Shown here: positions 41,770-51,855 of the stretch, in pieces
Numbering within the stretch: the first letter of the stretch is position 1
How the letters are laid out: each line of letters starts with the position of its first letter
DNA from: Bacilli bacterium
GTDB taxonomy: Bacteria; Bacillota_I; Bacilli_A; RFN20; CAG-826
DNA length: 57,411 nucleotides
Direction: 5' to 3'
Assembly: GCA_024695405.1 (NCBI GenBank)
Contig: JAILIF010000030.1
Coordinates: forward strand, 1-57,411
Translations under genes and position numbers: made by a program
The notes under the pieces: generated by a model
Database searches by the model: none
Seen by the model: the letters and a program-made list of their open reading frames with translations, nothing else
What the model was told of the DNA's origin: nothing

Positions 41770-41787
41770 AGTTAGTTTTGACTAACT
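41770..41787. promoter_or_regulatory. DtxR-type operator candidate (AGTTAG-N6-CTAACT)
   Basis: AGTTAGTTTTGACTAACT, just downstream of a minus-strand TATAAT. Confidence 0.6.
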
Positions 41788-41866
41788 AACTACAAGACTG
41801 AATTATAGCACGCAAAAATAAAATGTGTTAACAAAACGATTATGAAATTACAAAAAAGATGAACCA

Positions 41867-42295
41867 CTAACGATTCATCTCTTTTAATTTCTTATTCATC
41901 TTCTTAGTAACAGTGCCTGTGCAAATGTAAATTATTAACCAAGTAATTCCAAACGCTCCGAAGAAACATCCTGTAAAGATGAGGATGAGAGTTAAGTTCA
42001 ACGGAATCCAACTATTAATCAAGTATCCAATTATATACACAAGGTAAATTGATATGCCTTGGAAGAATATTTGCTTAAACAATGGCCAATTATCTATTTG
42101 AGGGAAAACACTACTTCCAGCGTGTACAAATGCAATTACATATGTAGTTACAATAGCTTTAAATACATCTAATCCACTCAAAGCAATTTCTGTTCCACAA
42201 GCTTCTAAGATGACATATATAATACCTGTGACCACTGGTCCTAATCCAGAAAAGATAAGACCACGTAATAAGTATGTTTTAACGTATTTATTCAT
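41867..42295 (-). CDS. DUF3021 family membrane protein
   Basis: Four TM segments and gene order after a LytTR regulator; start taken at MNKYVKTYLLRG. Confidence 0.82.
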   Translation of the reverse strand: MNKYVKTYLLRGLIFSGLGPVVTGIIYVILEACGTEIALSGLDVFKAIVTTYVIAFVHAGSSVFPQIDNWPLFKQIFFQGISIYLVYIIGYLINSWIPLNLTLILIFTGCFFGAFGITWLIIYICTGTVTKKMNKKLKEMNR

Positions 42296-42296
42296 A

Positions 42297-42731
42297 CTAT
42301 AGCCCAATCCTTTCTTTAACATTCTTCAATTCTCTACGAGAAATATAATCTTTGTAGCCATTTTGGAAGATAACCATAATAGATCCGCCAATTGAAGCTT
42401 TGAATTCTTTAATTTGTTTAATATTTGCTAAGCAAGATTGATTTAGTTTTACAAAATATTCGTTAAAAGACATATCTTCAAGTTGATATAGTCTTTCTTT
42501 GAGTTGATATTTCTTTTCATTTATTAAAGCGAATATCTTTCCACTCTCAACAACGAAGCAACTAACATCCATTGGGTTAATCAAAACACTAATATCTTCA
42601 TAGGTTCCAGTAAGAGATACACCTGTAGAAGATACAAGTTTTTCGATTTGGTCAACTAAAGAGGTTCTCTCCTTAGAATAGATGATTACTCTTTCTTCTT
42701 CGTTTTTGTCAATAAATGTAAAACATTTCAT
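42297..42731 (-). CDS. LytTR family DNA-binding regulator
   Basis: FVKLNQSCLANIKQIKEFKASIGGSIMVIFQNGYKDYISRRELKNVKERIG. Confidence 0.9.
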   Translation of the reverse strand: MKCFTFIDKNEEERVIIYSKERTSLVDQIEKLVSSTGVSLTGTYEDISVLINPMDVSCFVVESGKIFALINEKKYQLKERLYQLEDMSFNEYFVKLNQSCLANIKQIKEFKASIGGSIMVIFQNGYKDYISRRELKNVKERIGL

Positions 42732-42745
42732 ATACTAATTATATA

Positions 42746-43558
42746 CTAATTTATATCACTTTTCATCTTCCTTGTAAATACAAATAATGATAATGCAGCA
42801 CATAAAACCATATATCCTAAATACATTGATAAATATAGAATACCACGATCTGCAAAAGTATAAAGCACTGGATTAATTGTAGTCTCCATATCCACCGGTG
42901 TATGAATTGCACCTGTTACGCATCTTCCTAGATATACCGCTTGATAAAATGGTAAGTATCCACAGAATTTTTCAAATCCTCCCATTGTATCTAATGGCAT
43001 CCATGATCCACCAATGATTCCACTAGCGGAAACAAATATAGAACATATTGCAGGAGAACTTTTATCATTAAGAATAGTTCCAAACATCATTCCTAAAGAA
43101 ACATTAATAATTAACATAGGAAGCATTTCTACAAATAATAGTAACGCACCAGGGAAGCTAACAAATCCTCTACCACTAGCTGAGCCAAAGATATAACCAG
43201 TAATAATTACAATAATAATTTGTGCAATACCAATCAAACAGAAAGGTAATAAATAGCCAAGAATAAATTGATATGGTTTCATAGGTGAAGAGAATAATCT
43301 CTTCAAGAAAGCGCTTTGTCTATCCTTACTAACATGCAATGCTGACATAAGCATTAACAATGAGAAACCAAAGATCATAATGCCTGGAATTAAGCTTTTT
43401 TCATAGAAAACTGGTGTTTTTCCTTCAGGTGCAAAGCCTAAAATTATATTAAATACACCAATCATCATAATTGGAAAGCCAATACAGAAAATATATAAAA
43501 GAGGGTCTCTAACCATTTCAGTTAGATTTCTTTTTGCAAATAACAATACCTTTTTCAT
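42746..43558 (-). CDS. ABC-2 type transporter permease
   Basis: Six TMs; RNLTEMVRDPLLYIFCIGFPIMMI; downstream of ATPase. Confidence 0.9.
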   Translation of the reverse strand: MKKVLLFAKRNLTEMVRDPLLYIFCIGFPIMMIGVFNIILGFAPEGKTPVFYEKSLIPGIMIFGFSLLMLMSALHVSKDRQSAFLKRLFSSPMKPYQFILGYLLPFCLIGIAQIIIVIITGYIFGSASGRGFVSFPGALLLFVEMLPMLIINVSLGMMFGTILNDKSSPAICSIFVSASGIIGGSWMPLDTMGGFEKFCGYLPFYQAVYLGRCVTGAIHTPVDMETTINPVLYTFADRGILYLSMYLGYMVLCAALSLFVFTRKMKSDIN

Positions 43559-44274
43559 TATTCAACAATGCCTCCTGCAATCTTAACAAATGCTTCTTCG
43601 AACGAATCTTCATTGGCGTGCTTTTTAATTTCTTCAACTGTACCAATATCAAGTAGATGTCCTTTGGACATAATTGCTACTCTATCGCATAAAGCTTCGA
43701 TTTCTTCTAAGTAATGAGAAGTTAATACAATAGTCATCTTTCCTTTAAGAGATTTAATAACTTTCCATAATTCTCTTCTAGCAAGAACATCAAGTCCTAA
43801 TGTAGGTTCGTCTAAGAAAATAATTTTAGGTTTTGAGATAAGTGCTACCGCGATCGATAACCTTCTTTGCCAACCACCACTTAATGTTTTCGCTCTTTTA
43901 TTTAAAACTTCACCTAAAGAGAAAGAATTTACGATTGAATCAAGATATTCTTTATCATCGATGTCATATAAACTTTGAAAGAATTCTAAGTTTTCTTTAA
44001 CAGTTAAGTTCATTGCAACAGATGTTTCTTGAGGAGAGACATCGATGATTTTTTTAATCTCATCTATTTGTTTTAGTGAGTAACCATCCACTGTTGCTTC
44101 TCCGCTAGTTGCTTTTGCTAAGCCAGACAAAATTCTAATCAATGTTGTTTTACCAGCGCCATTAACGCCGAGTAATCCAAATAGTTCTCCTTCATGAATT
44201 GATAAAGAAACTTCATCTAGAGCTTTTACGGTTTTATAGTGTTTTGTAATTTTGTTTATGTTAATAATTTCCAT
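43558..44274 (-). CDS. ABC transporter ATP-binding protein (ABC-2 type)
   Basis: LGVNGAGKTTLIRILSGL, LSGGWQRRLSIAVAL, LDEPTLGLD; RBS GGAGG. Confidence 0.95.
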   Translation of the reverse strand: MEIININKITKHYKTVKALDEVSLSIHEGELFGLLGVNGAGKTTLIRILSGLAKATSGEATVDGYSLKQIDEIKKIIDVSPQETSVAMNLTVKENLEFFQSLYDIDDKEYLDSIVNSFSLGEVLNKRAKTLSGGWQRRLSIAVALISKPKIIFLDEPTLGLDVLARRELWKVIKSLKGKMTIVLTSHYLEEIEALCDRVAIMSKGHLLDIGTVEEIKKHANEDSFEEAFVKIAGGIVE

Positions 44275-44405
44275 AAAATAACCTCCACGCTTAGAGCATA
44301 ATAAAAATATTATTTTTTGTCATAAAATCACACTATTCGGTTATTTTTGACTACTAAGTGGTAACAAAAAAGCGCCCGAAGGTGCCTTATTGAATAATGT
44401 TTAAA

Positions 44406-45761
44406 CTATTTAAGATTTATAACATGGCTTCTATCTGCATTACCCGAAACAAATTTATCTTGCTTACTTAATGTGCCGTTAGAGAGGTCATAAAGACCAA
44501 TACTCATAAATGCATAGTTATTATCTGGAGGACAATTTATTTCGCTATCCTCGTTCCAATAAAATATTGCCATCTTTTTATTGTTTAACATTCTCATTCC
44601 ATCGTTATATTGAATAGGAAGAGTATATTTCGTAACTCTCATATTATCTTTAACATCAATTATAGTTATAGTCTTATTTAAAACAGAAACTATAGAATCG
44701 TTATCACAGTAAAGATAATAATCGTAATCATTGCCATCTGTCATACCGAAATCTGCTGCAGAAAATGTTATAGGCTCTTCCGCAGTTGTTTCTGAATATA
44801 ATTGATATAAAACCAAATCATTGTTTTCGTTTTTTCTATATGTATAGATTTGTTTTAAACCATCTAAATAAAGCAACTTTTCAGGAGCGGTTCTATATAA
44901 AGATGATAAACTATCGATAGTTTTTACTACAGTAGAAGTAAACCTTTTCTCATCTTTATTATATGTAAGTTTACTTACGTTACCATTTTCATATGAGTAA
45001 ATATTGCCATCGTATGCAGTCCAAAACATGCCACTAGTCAACGATTGTTTTATTAATTCTCCATCAGCGGTTCTAACAAAGCATTGACCTCTTCCAGTAT
45101 TAAAAGCAACATTTCCGTCTTTATCAACCGCAAATAAATTTGGATTCATATCTTTAATATTTGCGATATTCTCGGCTTTAACTTCTTTTTCAGCAATAGA
45201 AAATTTAACTATGCCATATTCGTTTGTTTCGTATGAATATGCGATTCCGTAGATATTTCCTGCACTATCTTTCGGGAAATAATTTAAAGGAGTTAATGAA
45301 CGAATCCAATCGAAATTATAGAACACAAGTTCATCAGGGAACTTTAAAGCATCACCAGTTTTTTTATTTATAAAATACTTATTAAACCTATAACCATTTT
45401 TCTGAAATGAACCAAAATCTGCATAGAAATAATCCTCGGAGATATCTACCAAATCAGTAAAGAAATTATTTTCTGTGTAAAATTTATCATCATCGGATTT
45501 GCTTGTTCTACAATGGACTCTAGTAGTAACACCTTCACTATTGGTTTTGCGTAAAAGAAATCTAGCTGCAGGAATACCTTCTGCGTTAATGTGCATACCT
45601 TTTTCATCGTTATGTAAACCAGTACAGTCATTGCCGCAGAAAACTAAAACAGCATCACTTAAATCCAATCCTAAAAGAGTAGGCGCCCTTTCTTCCTCAT
45701 TACAAGCGGTCAATAATCCCGCTATCATAAATAAATTAATTACTTTTGGCATCTTTTTCAT
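44406..45761 (-). CDS. putative lipoprotein, unknown function
   Basis: Lipobox LLTAC; beta-propeller-like repetitive sequence. Confidence 0.65.
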   Translation of the reverse strand: MKKMPKVINLFMIAGLLTACNEEERAPTLLGLDLSDAVLVFCGNDCTGLHNDEKGMHINAEGIPAARFLLRKTNSEGVTTRVHCRTSKSDDDKFYTENNFFTDLVDISEDYFYADFGSFQKNGYRFNKYFINKKTGDALKFPDELVFYNFDWIRSLTPLNYFPKDSAGNIYGIAYSYETNEYGIVKFSIAEKEVKAENIANIKDMNPNLFAVDKDGNVAFNTGRGQCFVRTADGELIKQSLTSGMFWTAYDGNIYSYENGNVSKLTYNKDEKRFTSTVVKTIDSLSSLYRTAPEKLLYLDGLKQIYTYRKNENNDLVLYQLYSETTAEEPITFSAADFGMTDGNDYDYYLYCDNDSIVSVLNKTITIIDVKDNMRVTKYTLPIQYNDGMRMLNNKKMAIFYWNEDSEINCPPDNNYAFMSIGLYDLSNGTLSKQDKFVSGNADRSHVINLK

Positions 45762-45878
45762 ACCATACCCCCATTAATTCACTTTTATAATACTATAAAC
45801 AGATTATGAAATAAATATTTTCTGCTTCCTAAAATATAGACAAAATAAAAAGCCATTTCTGCTCATTCAAATAGGGTT

Positions 45879-46991
45879 TTAGAATGATTTATTATTGAAT
45901 ACGCTTACATCAATAAGCATCTCATCTTCTGTAAATCCAGCGTGTGTACCTTTTAGGTACTCTAGACGTTTAAATTGCTTACTAGCAACTAATGTGTATT
46001 CATCTTTAGAGATAGCAATATAATCTCCAAGCATATCATCGAACAACGGATGTGGATTTCCTTCTCCGAATATCTTTTGATCATACATTTCTTGCTTTGA
46101 TAATAATTCAAAGTGATTTCCATAAAGTTCTAAGAACATCTTCTTGAATTCGCCTAAGTATTCAGGTTTAACAAAGAATTGAGTGCTTCTTTTTTCACCA
46201 CAAACAGGTCTTCTTAACATACTTGTAAGTTTTGGATAGTCACAAATATCGAAATACTTAACATTTACTTGTCCATGGTCTGCGTAGCTAATAAATAATG
46301 TGTCTGGATTTTCTTCCACCATTCTTTCAACAAATTTATTAATGTCGTTGCATATTTTATTAACTTCTGGTGCATCTACACCTAATTCATGCATTTCTTT
46401 GTCTGGTGAGTCGAAATAATAATAAATGAAGCATTTTTCATTATCTTTAAGAATCTTAGATAACTTTTCATAACTATCATCAAGTTCTTTAGGTCCATCT
46501 TGTTGAATTGGATATCTTTGCATTAAGAATGCATTATTTAATGGATCTTTCTTGTTAATTAAGTCACAGATAGATTCATATTTTAAAATGTCTCTTACTG
46601 GAGTTGTTGTTAACTTTTCATCAGTGTTGTAATCAACATTTAAGAATAAGATAACATTTCTATCTAACTGTTTAAAATACGCTGACCATGCAGTCCAACC
46701 TGTTTCTATAGGGTTTTTTCCGGTAAGAACAGCTGTTGTTGCAGCTGCAGTTGTTGGAGGGAATGTTGATTGCATTGTGAAAGCATAATGCTTTCTAATA
46801 AAAGAATCTTCACTTAAATGTCTTTTAATAATTGCTTTTCCCATTCCGTCAAAAAGCATAAACACTATTTTCTTATGTCCTTTTAAGACTTCGTCTAATT
46901 CTGGAATAGTTTCATGGAATGTATCTACCCCATAGTGTTTAAGGAATGAGTTTGAAAAATTTACTAAATTGTATTTGCTTAACTTTATCAT
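45879..46991 (-). CDS. alkaline phosphatase family (nucleotide pyrophosphatase/phosphodiesterase-like)
   Basis: KKIVFMLFDGMGKAI, TFPPTTAAATTAVLTGKNPIETGW, SYADHGQ. Confidence 0.88.
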   Translation of the reverse strand: MIKLSKYNLVNFSNSFLKHYGVDTFHETIPELDEVLKGHKKIVFMLFDGMGKAIIKRHLSEDSFIRKHYAFTMQSTFPPTTAAATTAVLTGKNPIETGWTAWSAYFKQLDRNVILFLNVDYNTDEKLTTTPVRDILKYESICDLINKKDPLNNAFLMQRYPIQQDGPKELDDSYEKLSKILKDNEKCFIYYYFDSPDKEMHELGVDAPEVNKICNDINKFVERMVEENPDTLFISYADHGQVNVKYFDICDYPKLTSMLRRPVCGEKRSTQFFVKPEYLGEFKKMFLELYGNHFELLSKQEMYDQKIFGEGNPHPLFDDMLGDYIAISKDEYTLVASKQFKRLEYLKGTHAGFTEDEMLIDVSVFNNKSF

Positions 46992-47037
46992 AGGAAAATT
47001 ATAATATCGTAAGTAGAATATTTTGGCAACACTTTAT

Positions 47038-47904
47038 TTAAATAAATAAAGACATCTGTTCAAACCTATTAGGATATTCTCTTAAATATTTAAATATTTC
47101 AGTAACATCACACATAATATTGTTTTTCTTACATCTATCAATAATTATTTTAGACAACTCACTATTTCTATCAGAAGATACTTCGTACTTATTACCGTAT
47201 TGTTTTATGTATTTTTCTTTTAAACCAGGGAATTCTTTATCTAAACATTCATAGAAATATTCTCTATTTCCTTCTCTAAGAGTTAATCCCACTCCAAAGA
47301 AAAGAATTCCTTTAACATCGTTTTCAATACAAATATCCATTAGTTTATTTATATTTTCTTCGTTATCATTGATAAAAGGTAGAAACGGACATAACCACAC
47401 CACAGTGGGAATACCTAGTTCTTTACATTTTCTAAGGATTTCAACGCGTTTTGATGTCGAACATACATTTGGTTCAATTCTCTTGCAAAGTTCATCATCT
47501 GCGGTTGTTAATGTAATTTCTACTACTGCTTTACTGTCTTTATTTATCTTATTTATTAAATCTATATCTCTAAGAATCAAATCACTTTTAGTTTGAATAG
47601 CAACACCGCAGTGATGTTTTAAAATAACTTTTAAACATTTTCTAGTATATTCAATATCTTTTTCTACATGATTGTATGGATCGGTCATAGAACCAGTTCC
47701 AATCATACAAGGTTTTCTTCTCATAGAAAGTTCTAAATCTAGCTGTTTAGGAGCATCTTGCTTAACTTCAATATCCGCAAAATCATGATTGATTTGGTAA
47801 CATTTACTTCTAGAATCACAATAAATACATCCGTGAGTGCACCCACGATATATATTCATTCCGTTTTGTGGAGAAAGAATTGATTTATATTTTCTAAAAA
47901 ACAT
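47038..47904 (-). CDS. radical SAM protein (SPL-like / Rv2578c-type)
   Basis: GMNIYRGCTHGCIYCDSRSKCY; GSMTDPYNHVEKD. Confidence 0.9.
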   Translation of the reverse strand: MFFRKYKSILSPQNGMNIYRGCTHGCIYCDSRSKCYQINHDFADIEVKQDAPKQLDLELSMRRKPCMIGTGSMTDPYNHVEKDIEYTRKCLKVILKHHCGVAIQTKSDLILRDIDLINKINKDSKAVVEITLTTADDELCKRIEPNVCSTSKRVEILRKCKELGIPTVVWLCPFLPFINDNEENINKLMDICIENDVKGILFFGVGLTLREGNREYFYECLDKEFPGLKEKYIKQYGNKYEVSSDRNSELSKIIIDRCKKNNIMCDVTEIFKYLREYPNRFEQMSLFI

Positions 47905-47962
47905 ATTGTAATTATATCAAAATAATGAGCACTATTAAAAAAGGAGCACTAAAGTTCCTTTA

Positions 47963-48607
47963 TTATTTATAACTTACTTTAATTGTGCATGTTGTGGTTT
48001 CTTTGGACTTTGTAGTTTTATATTCGTATTTTATTTCTGTTTTTCTTTCTGCAAAAGTAAGATATCCACATTTATCCCATTCGTAATGATAGTTTTCTAT
48101 ACATGTAGTTTTACCCTCGTTCACAACTGTAGAGTATTTTTCTTTTAAACTAGTGTAATCAATATGATCATAATCATCATCTTTATAATAACTGTCATAC
48201 AAAAATGGCTTTATATAGTATTTTTCTTCTGCAAACGATTTATAAGTTTCAAAGCCATTTCTTGTTTCTGAACTTGTACTAAGATTCATATCGGAAAGAA
48301 TAGATTTAAAAATTCTTTCAACCCTAAGAGATGTATTTTCATCTGCTTCCCAAGTATCAACCCAAGTATCAAATGTGTTATCTTTTTTAAAATTTCCACT
48401 TAAAGTTGATTTACTTTCACTTATATCGGAATTTTCTTCTCTTTTTTCTACTTCTTCAATTGCTACTTTAGCATTTTTATAAGAAGGGCTTTTTAATTTA
48501 GCAACAGCTTCAAAAAACTCATCCCTTGTAACTTTAGTGCCGCTGCTACAAGCAGTAAAAGAAAAAATAGCTATTAATCCTAAACTAATTTTTTGTAAAT
48601 TTTTCAT
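47963..48607 (-). CDS. putative lipoprotein, unknown function
   Basis: MKNLQKISLGLIAIFSFTACSS lipobox; SD GGGGGTGGC-like upstream; the track's longer start (48694) is unlikely. Confidence 0.65.
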   Translation of the reverse strand: MKNLQKISLGLIAIFSFTACSSGTKVTRDEFFEAVAKLKSPSYKNAKVAIEEVEKREENSDISESKSTLSGNFKKDNTFDTWVDTWEADENTSLRVERIFKSILSDMNLSTSSETRNGFETYKSFAEEKYYIKPFLYDSYYKDDDYDHIDYTSLKEKYSTVVNEGKTTCIENYHYEWDKCGYLTFAERKTEIKYEYKTTKSKETTTCTIKVSYK

Positions 48608-48748
48608 ATTAGCCACCCCCTTTTTTAGAAAAATAAATCTTTTATTAAATATAACTTTTAAAGTATAGCAAAACTGTCCAACTTTTAATAACAAAAAACA
48701 GTGCCAAAATCAATTGAACACTGTTTTGCCTTTGAGGAGACGTGAATT

Positions 48749-48940
48749 TTATTGTTTAGGATATTGTTTGTAATATTCTTTCAATAACTGTTTTTTGTCT
48801 TTGTGGCAATATGCACAATCTCCTGTAGGAAGATGATGCATTTTTTTATAAATATAAACCCCAATAACAAATGCTAAGAAAGCAATAGTTAAAACAATAA
48901 CTAATATTTCTATCCAAAGTGTATCAGGGTTTTCAAACAT
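48749..48940 (-). CDS. FeoB-associated Cys-rich membrane protein
   Basis: 63 aa, one TM then GDCAYCHKDKKQL; immediately follows feoB. Confidence 0.82.
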   Translation of the reverse strand: MFENPDTLWIEILVIVLTIAFLAFVIGVYIYKKMHHLPTGDCAYCHKDKKQLLKEYYKQYPKQ

Positions 48941-48941
48941 A

Positions 48942-51266
48942 TTAAGCCACCTTTAATTTTCTTTTGTTCCAATATTTGATAAAGAAGATTGAACCAACTC
49001 CTAAACCAATTAACACTACTGTAACTGGAATTGCCCAAGCTAATGATTCAGAACTGAACATTGATAAGAAGCAATATACAAATGCTGAACCTACAAATGA
49101 AGCAACAATCCAGAAGAGTAATGTCCATTTGAATGTACCTTCTTTAAGTTCTGCCTTAGCAGTAGCACAAGCAGCGAAGCAAGGAATAGTTAACATATTG
49201 AATGCGATGAATGAGATACAGCCTTGCCAAGTAATGCCTGTTGCTTGAATCATTGTAACAACTGCTGTTACACCTTCTTCATCGGCTTCAATTGCATCTT
49301 CCATAGCTTTAATAATTTCTGGATCAACAGCATCACTGGTAAGATAAGCAACTGCAGCAGCACCTAAAGCGATAAATGTAGCGATAACATCTTCTTTTGC
49401 AATTAAACCTGTAATTGCAGCGACTGCGAATACCCAGCCAATTGAGGTAAGTTGAGAGCCGAAGCCAAGAGGAGTAAATATAGGTTGAATAAGCATACCA
49501 ATTGAACCAAGAATTGAATCTTGCATACTATTAACCATATGCCAGTTCCAGCCAAAGCTTCTTAAGAACCAAATAATGATTTGAGAAGCTAAGATAATTG
49601 TGAACGCTTTCTTAACAAAGTGTTTTGCTTTATCCCATAAGTGAATCATTAATGATTTAAATTGAGGCCAGTGATATTGTGGTAACTCCATAATAAATGG
49701 AGCAGCATCACCTTTAAGTGTTGTATGTCTTAAAATTAAGACAGAAGCAATTGCGACAGCAATGCCAACAACATACATTGAATAAGTAATTAAATCGACA
49801 TGAGAGAAATTCCATTGTTCCGCAATTCCACCAGCAATAGCGACGAGAATAGGAAGTTTAGCTCCACAAGAGAAGAAAGGAATAACTCTAATTGTAGAAA
49901 TTTTCTCATTTTCGTCCGCTAAAGTTCTGGTATTAACCATAGCTGGTACTGAACAACCAAATCCCATAATCATTGGGATAAATGCTCTACCTGATAAACC
50001 AAATTTTCTAAAGATTCTATCTAAAATAAATGCTACACGGGCCATATATCCTGTATCTTCCATAATTGAGAAGAATAAGAATAATAACAAGATTTGTGGT
50101 AAGAATCCTAAGATTGCGAATAAACCTGAAAGAACACCATCACACAAGAAACCTGTTAACCAATGTCCTTCACCTAAGCCAGCATTCAATCCACCTTGGA
50201 CTGCTTCAATAATTCCTCCGAAGGACATATCAAAGAAATTAAATAAGATAACACCAGGGGAATTAATTCCGCCATCTGTATAGAATAATCCTTCATAGAT
50301 GGAGCCTTCAAAGCAAGGGGTAACATCTTCAAACAATCCACCTAAGAAGAATAAATTCTCAGAGAATGTAAAATGGAATACTAGGAATAAAATTGCTGCA
50401 AAGATAATTAATCCAAACACTTTATGTGTTAAAACCTTATCAATACGGTCTGATTTATTTTCATTTTCTTTTTCGTTTTCTTTTGGAGTATGTTTTGTAA
50501 TAGCTTTTGCAAAGTTATTAGAAATATATTGATATCTTTCGTCTGCTATAATAGCTTCAATATCATCTCCAAATGTTTCATCATTAAATGTTTTCTTGAA
50601 TTCTTCTACCATTGGTAAAAGATCTTCGTGCATTTTTGTTTCGATTTCATCGTTTTCTACTAATTTAATAGCGTGGAACAATGGATTTTCGACATTTTTA
50701 CCTTTAAAAGCAATCTTAACATCACCAATAAGATGATTTAAATCTTTATGGTAGATGATTGATATACCATCTCTTTTTGATTGACTTGCTTTGAAAGCAA
50801 CTTTCATTAAATCTTCTAAGTTAGATTCTTCTAAAGCACTGATTTTAACTACTGGTACTCCAAGTTTATCACTTAAAAGTTTTTCGTCTAATTTATCACC
50901 TGCTTTTTCAAGAACATCCATCATGTTAATAGCGATAACTACAGGAACATCAATTTCAAGTAATTGGCTAGTTAAATAAAGGTTTCTTTCTAAGTTAGTT
51001 GCATCAACGATGTTGATAACGCAATCAGGCTTTTCGTCTAAGATGTAATTTCTAGAAATTACTTCTTCACTTGTATATGGTGATAATGAATAAATACCAG
51101 GTAAGTCAATAATTGAGATAGGTTCATTTAATTTCTTATAAACACCATCTTTCTTTTCAACAGTAACACCAGGCCAGTTACCAACATGTGCAGTAGAACC
51201 AGTTAAGTTATTAAATAGAGTGGTTTTACCACAGTTAGGGTTACCAGCTAATGCAAAACGTTTCAT
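48942..51266 (-). CDS. feoB: ferrous iron transport protein B
   Basis: FALAGNPNCGKTTLFNNLTGSTAHVGNWPGVTVEKK, DLPGIYSLSPYTSEE; GFGCSVPAMVNTRTL. Confidence 0.97.
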   Translation of the reverse strand: MKRFALAGNPNCGKTTLFNNLTGSTAHVGNWPGVTVEKKDGVYKKLNEPISIIDLPGIYSLSPYTSEEVISRNYILDEKPDCVINIVDATNLERNLYLTSQLLEIDVPVVIAINMMDVLEKAGDKLDEKLLSDKLGVPVVKISALEESNLEDLMKVAFKASQSKRDGISIIYHKDLNHLIGDVKIAFKGKNVENPLFHAIKLVENDEIETKMHEDLLPMVEEFKKTFNDETFGDDIEAIIADERYQYISNNFAKAITKHTPKENEKENENKSDRIDKVLTHKVFGLIIFAAILFLVFHFTFSENLFFLGGLFEDVTPCFEGSIYEGLFYTDGGINSPGVILFNFFDMSFGGIIEAVQGGLNAGLGEGHWLTGFLCDGVLSGLFAILGFLPQILLLFLFFSIMEDTGYMARVAFILDRIFRKFGLSGRAFIPMIMGFGCSVPAMVNTRTLADENEKISTIRVIPFFSCGAKLPILVAIAGGIAEQWNFSHVDLITYSMYVVGIAVAIASVLILRHTTLKGDAAPFIMELPQYHWPQFKSLMIHLWDKAKHFVKKAFTIILASQIIIWFLRSFGWNWHMVNSMQDSILGSIGMLIQPIFTPLGFGSQLTSIGWVFAVAAITGLIAKEDVIATFIALGAAAVAYLTSDAVDPEIIKAMEDAIEADEEGVTAVVTMIQATGITWQGCISFIAFNMLTIPCFAACATAKAELKEGTFKWTLLFWIVASFVGSAFVYCFLSMFSSESLAWAIPVTVVLIGLGVGSIFFIKYWNKRKLKVA

Positions 51267-51267
51267 A

Positions 51268-51507
51268 TTAGTTAACCCCCTTACTATCTAAATAGACTAA
51301 ACTAGCTTCTGACTTACGAAGTGTTAATTCATAGCCTCTAATTGTGACTTCAAGTGGATCTCCTAATGGAGCTTTTTTACGTAAATAGACTGTTGCACCT
51401 GGAGTCACACCCATATCAAACAATCTTCTACGAAGGCGACCTTCACCTTCTACTTTCTTAATTAGGCCAGTCTCGCCTATTTGAAATTCATCTAGTCTTT
51501 TTAGCAT
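51268..51507 (-). CDS. feoA: ferrous iron transport protein A
   Basis: LRRRLFDMGVTPGATVYLRKKAPLGDPLEVTIRGYELTLRKSEA. Confidence 0.93.
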   Translation of the reverse strand: MLKRLDEFQIGETGLIKKVEGEGRLRRRLFDMGVTPGATVYLRKKAPLGDPLEVTIRGYELTLRKSEASLVYLDSKGVN

Positions 51508-51521
51508 AAATTCCTTCCTTT

Positions 51522-51734
51522 CTACGCAACTAGAATTTTGCTAGCGATAGAACGATCTAAAGCTAGTCTTCCTTCTTTAACAGCGATAACAACACCACCA
51601 TTAACAGAAGAAATAACTGTAATTAAGGAATTAACTAAAATGCCAAGACTCTCAAGATGCTTTTTTGTTTTATCATCTGCAAGAATTCTAACAATTCTCA
51701 TTTCTTTATTTGTTGGAGCTAAACCAATTGGCAT
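51522..51734 (-). CDS. FeoA family protein (second copy)
   Basis: KKHLESLGILVNSLITVISSVNGGVVIAVKEGRLALDRSIASKI. Confidence 0.88.
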   Translation of the reverse strand: MPIGLAPTNKEMRIVRILADDKTKKHLESLGILVNSLITVISSVNGGVVIAVKEGRLALDRSIASKILVA

Positions 51735-51751
51735 ATTAATTACCTCAATTC

Positions 51752-51771
51752 TAGTTAGTTGTATCTAACCG
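51752..51771. promoter_or_regulatory. DtxR-type operator candidate upstream of feoA
   Basis: TAGTTAGTTGTATCTAACCG (GTTAG-N6-CTAAC) just downstream of minus-strand TATAAT. Confidence 0.65.
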
Positions 51772-51812
51772 TGTATTATTATACGCCCCATTATTTAAAT
51801 GTAAATAAAAAA

Positions 51813-51828
51813 GTTAGCAAACGCTAAC
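51813..51828 (-). terminator. terminator of the dtxR transcript
   Basis: Minus strand GTTAGC-GTTT-GCTAAC then TTTTTTATTT. Confidence 0.7.
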
Positions 51829-51855
51829 CTTGTTAACTTTCTTTTTGTAAATAAA

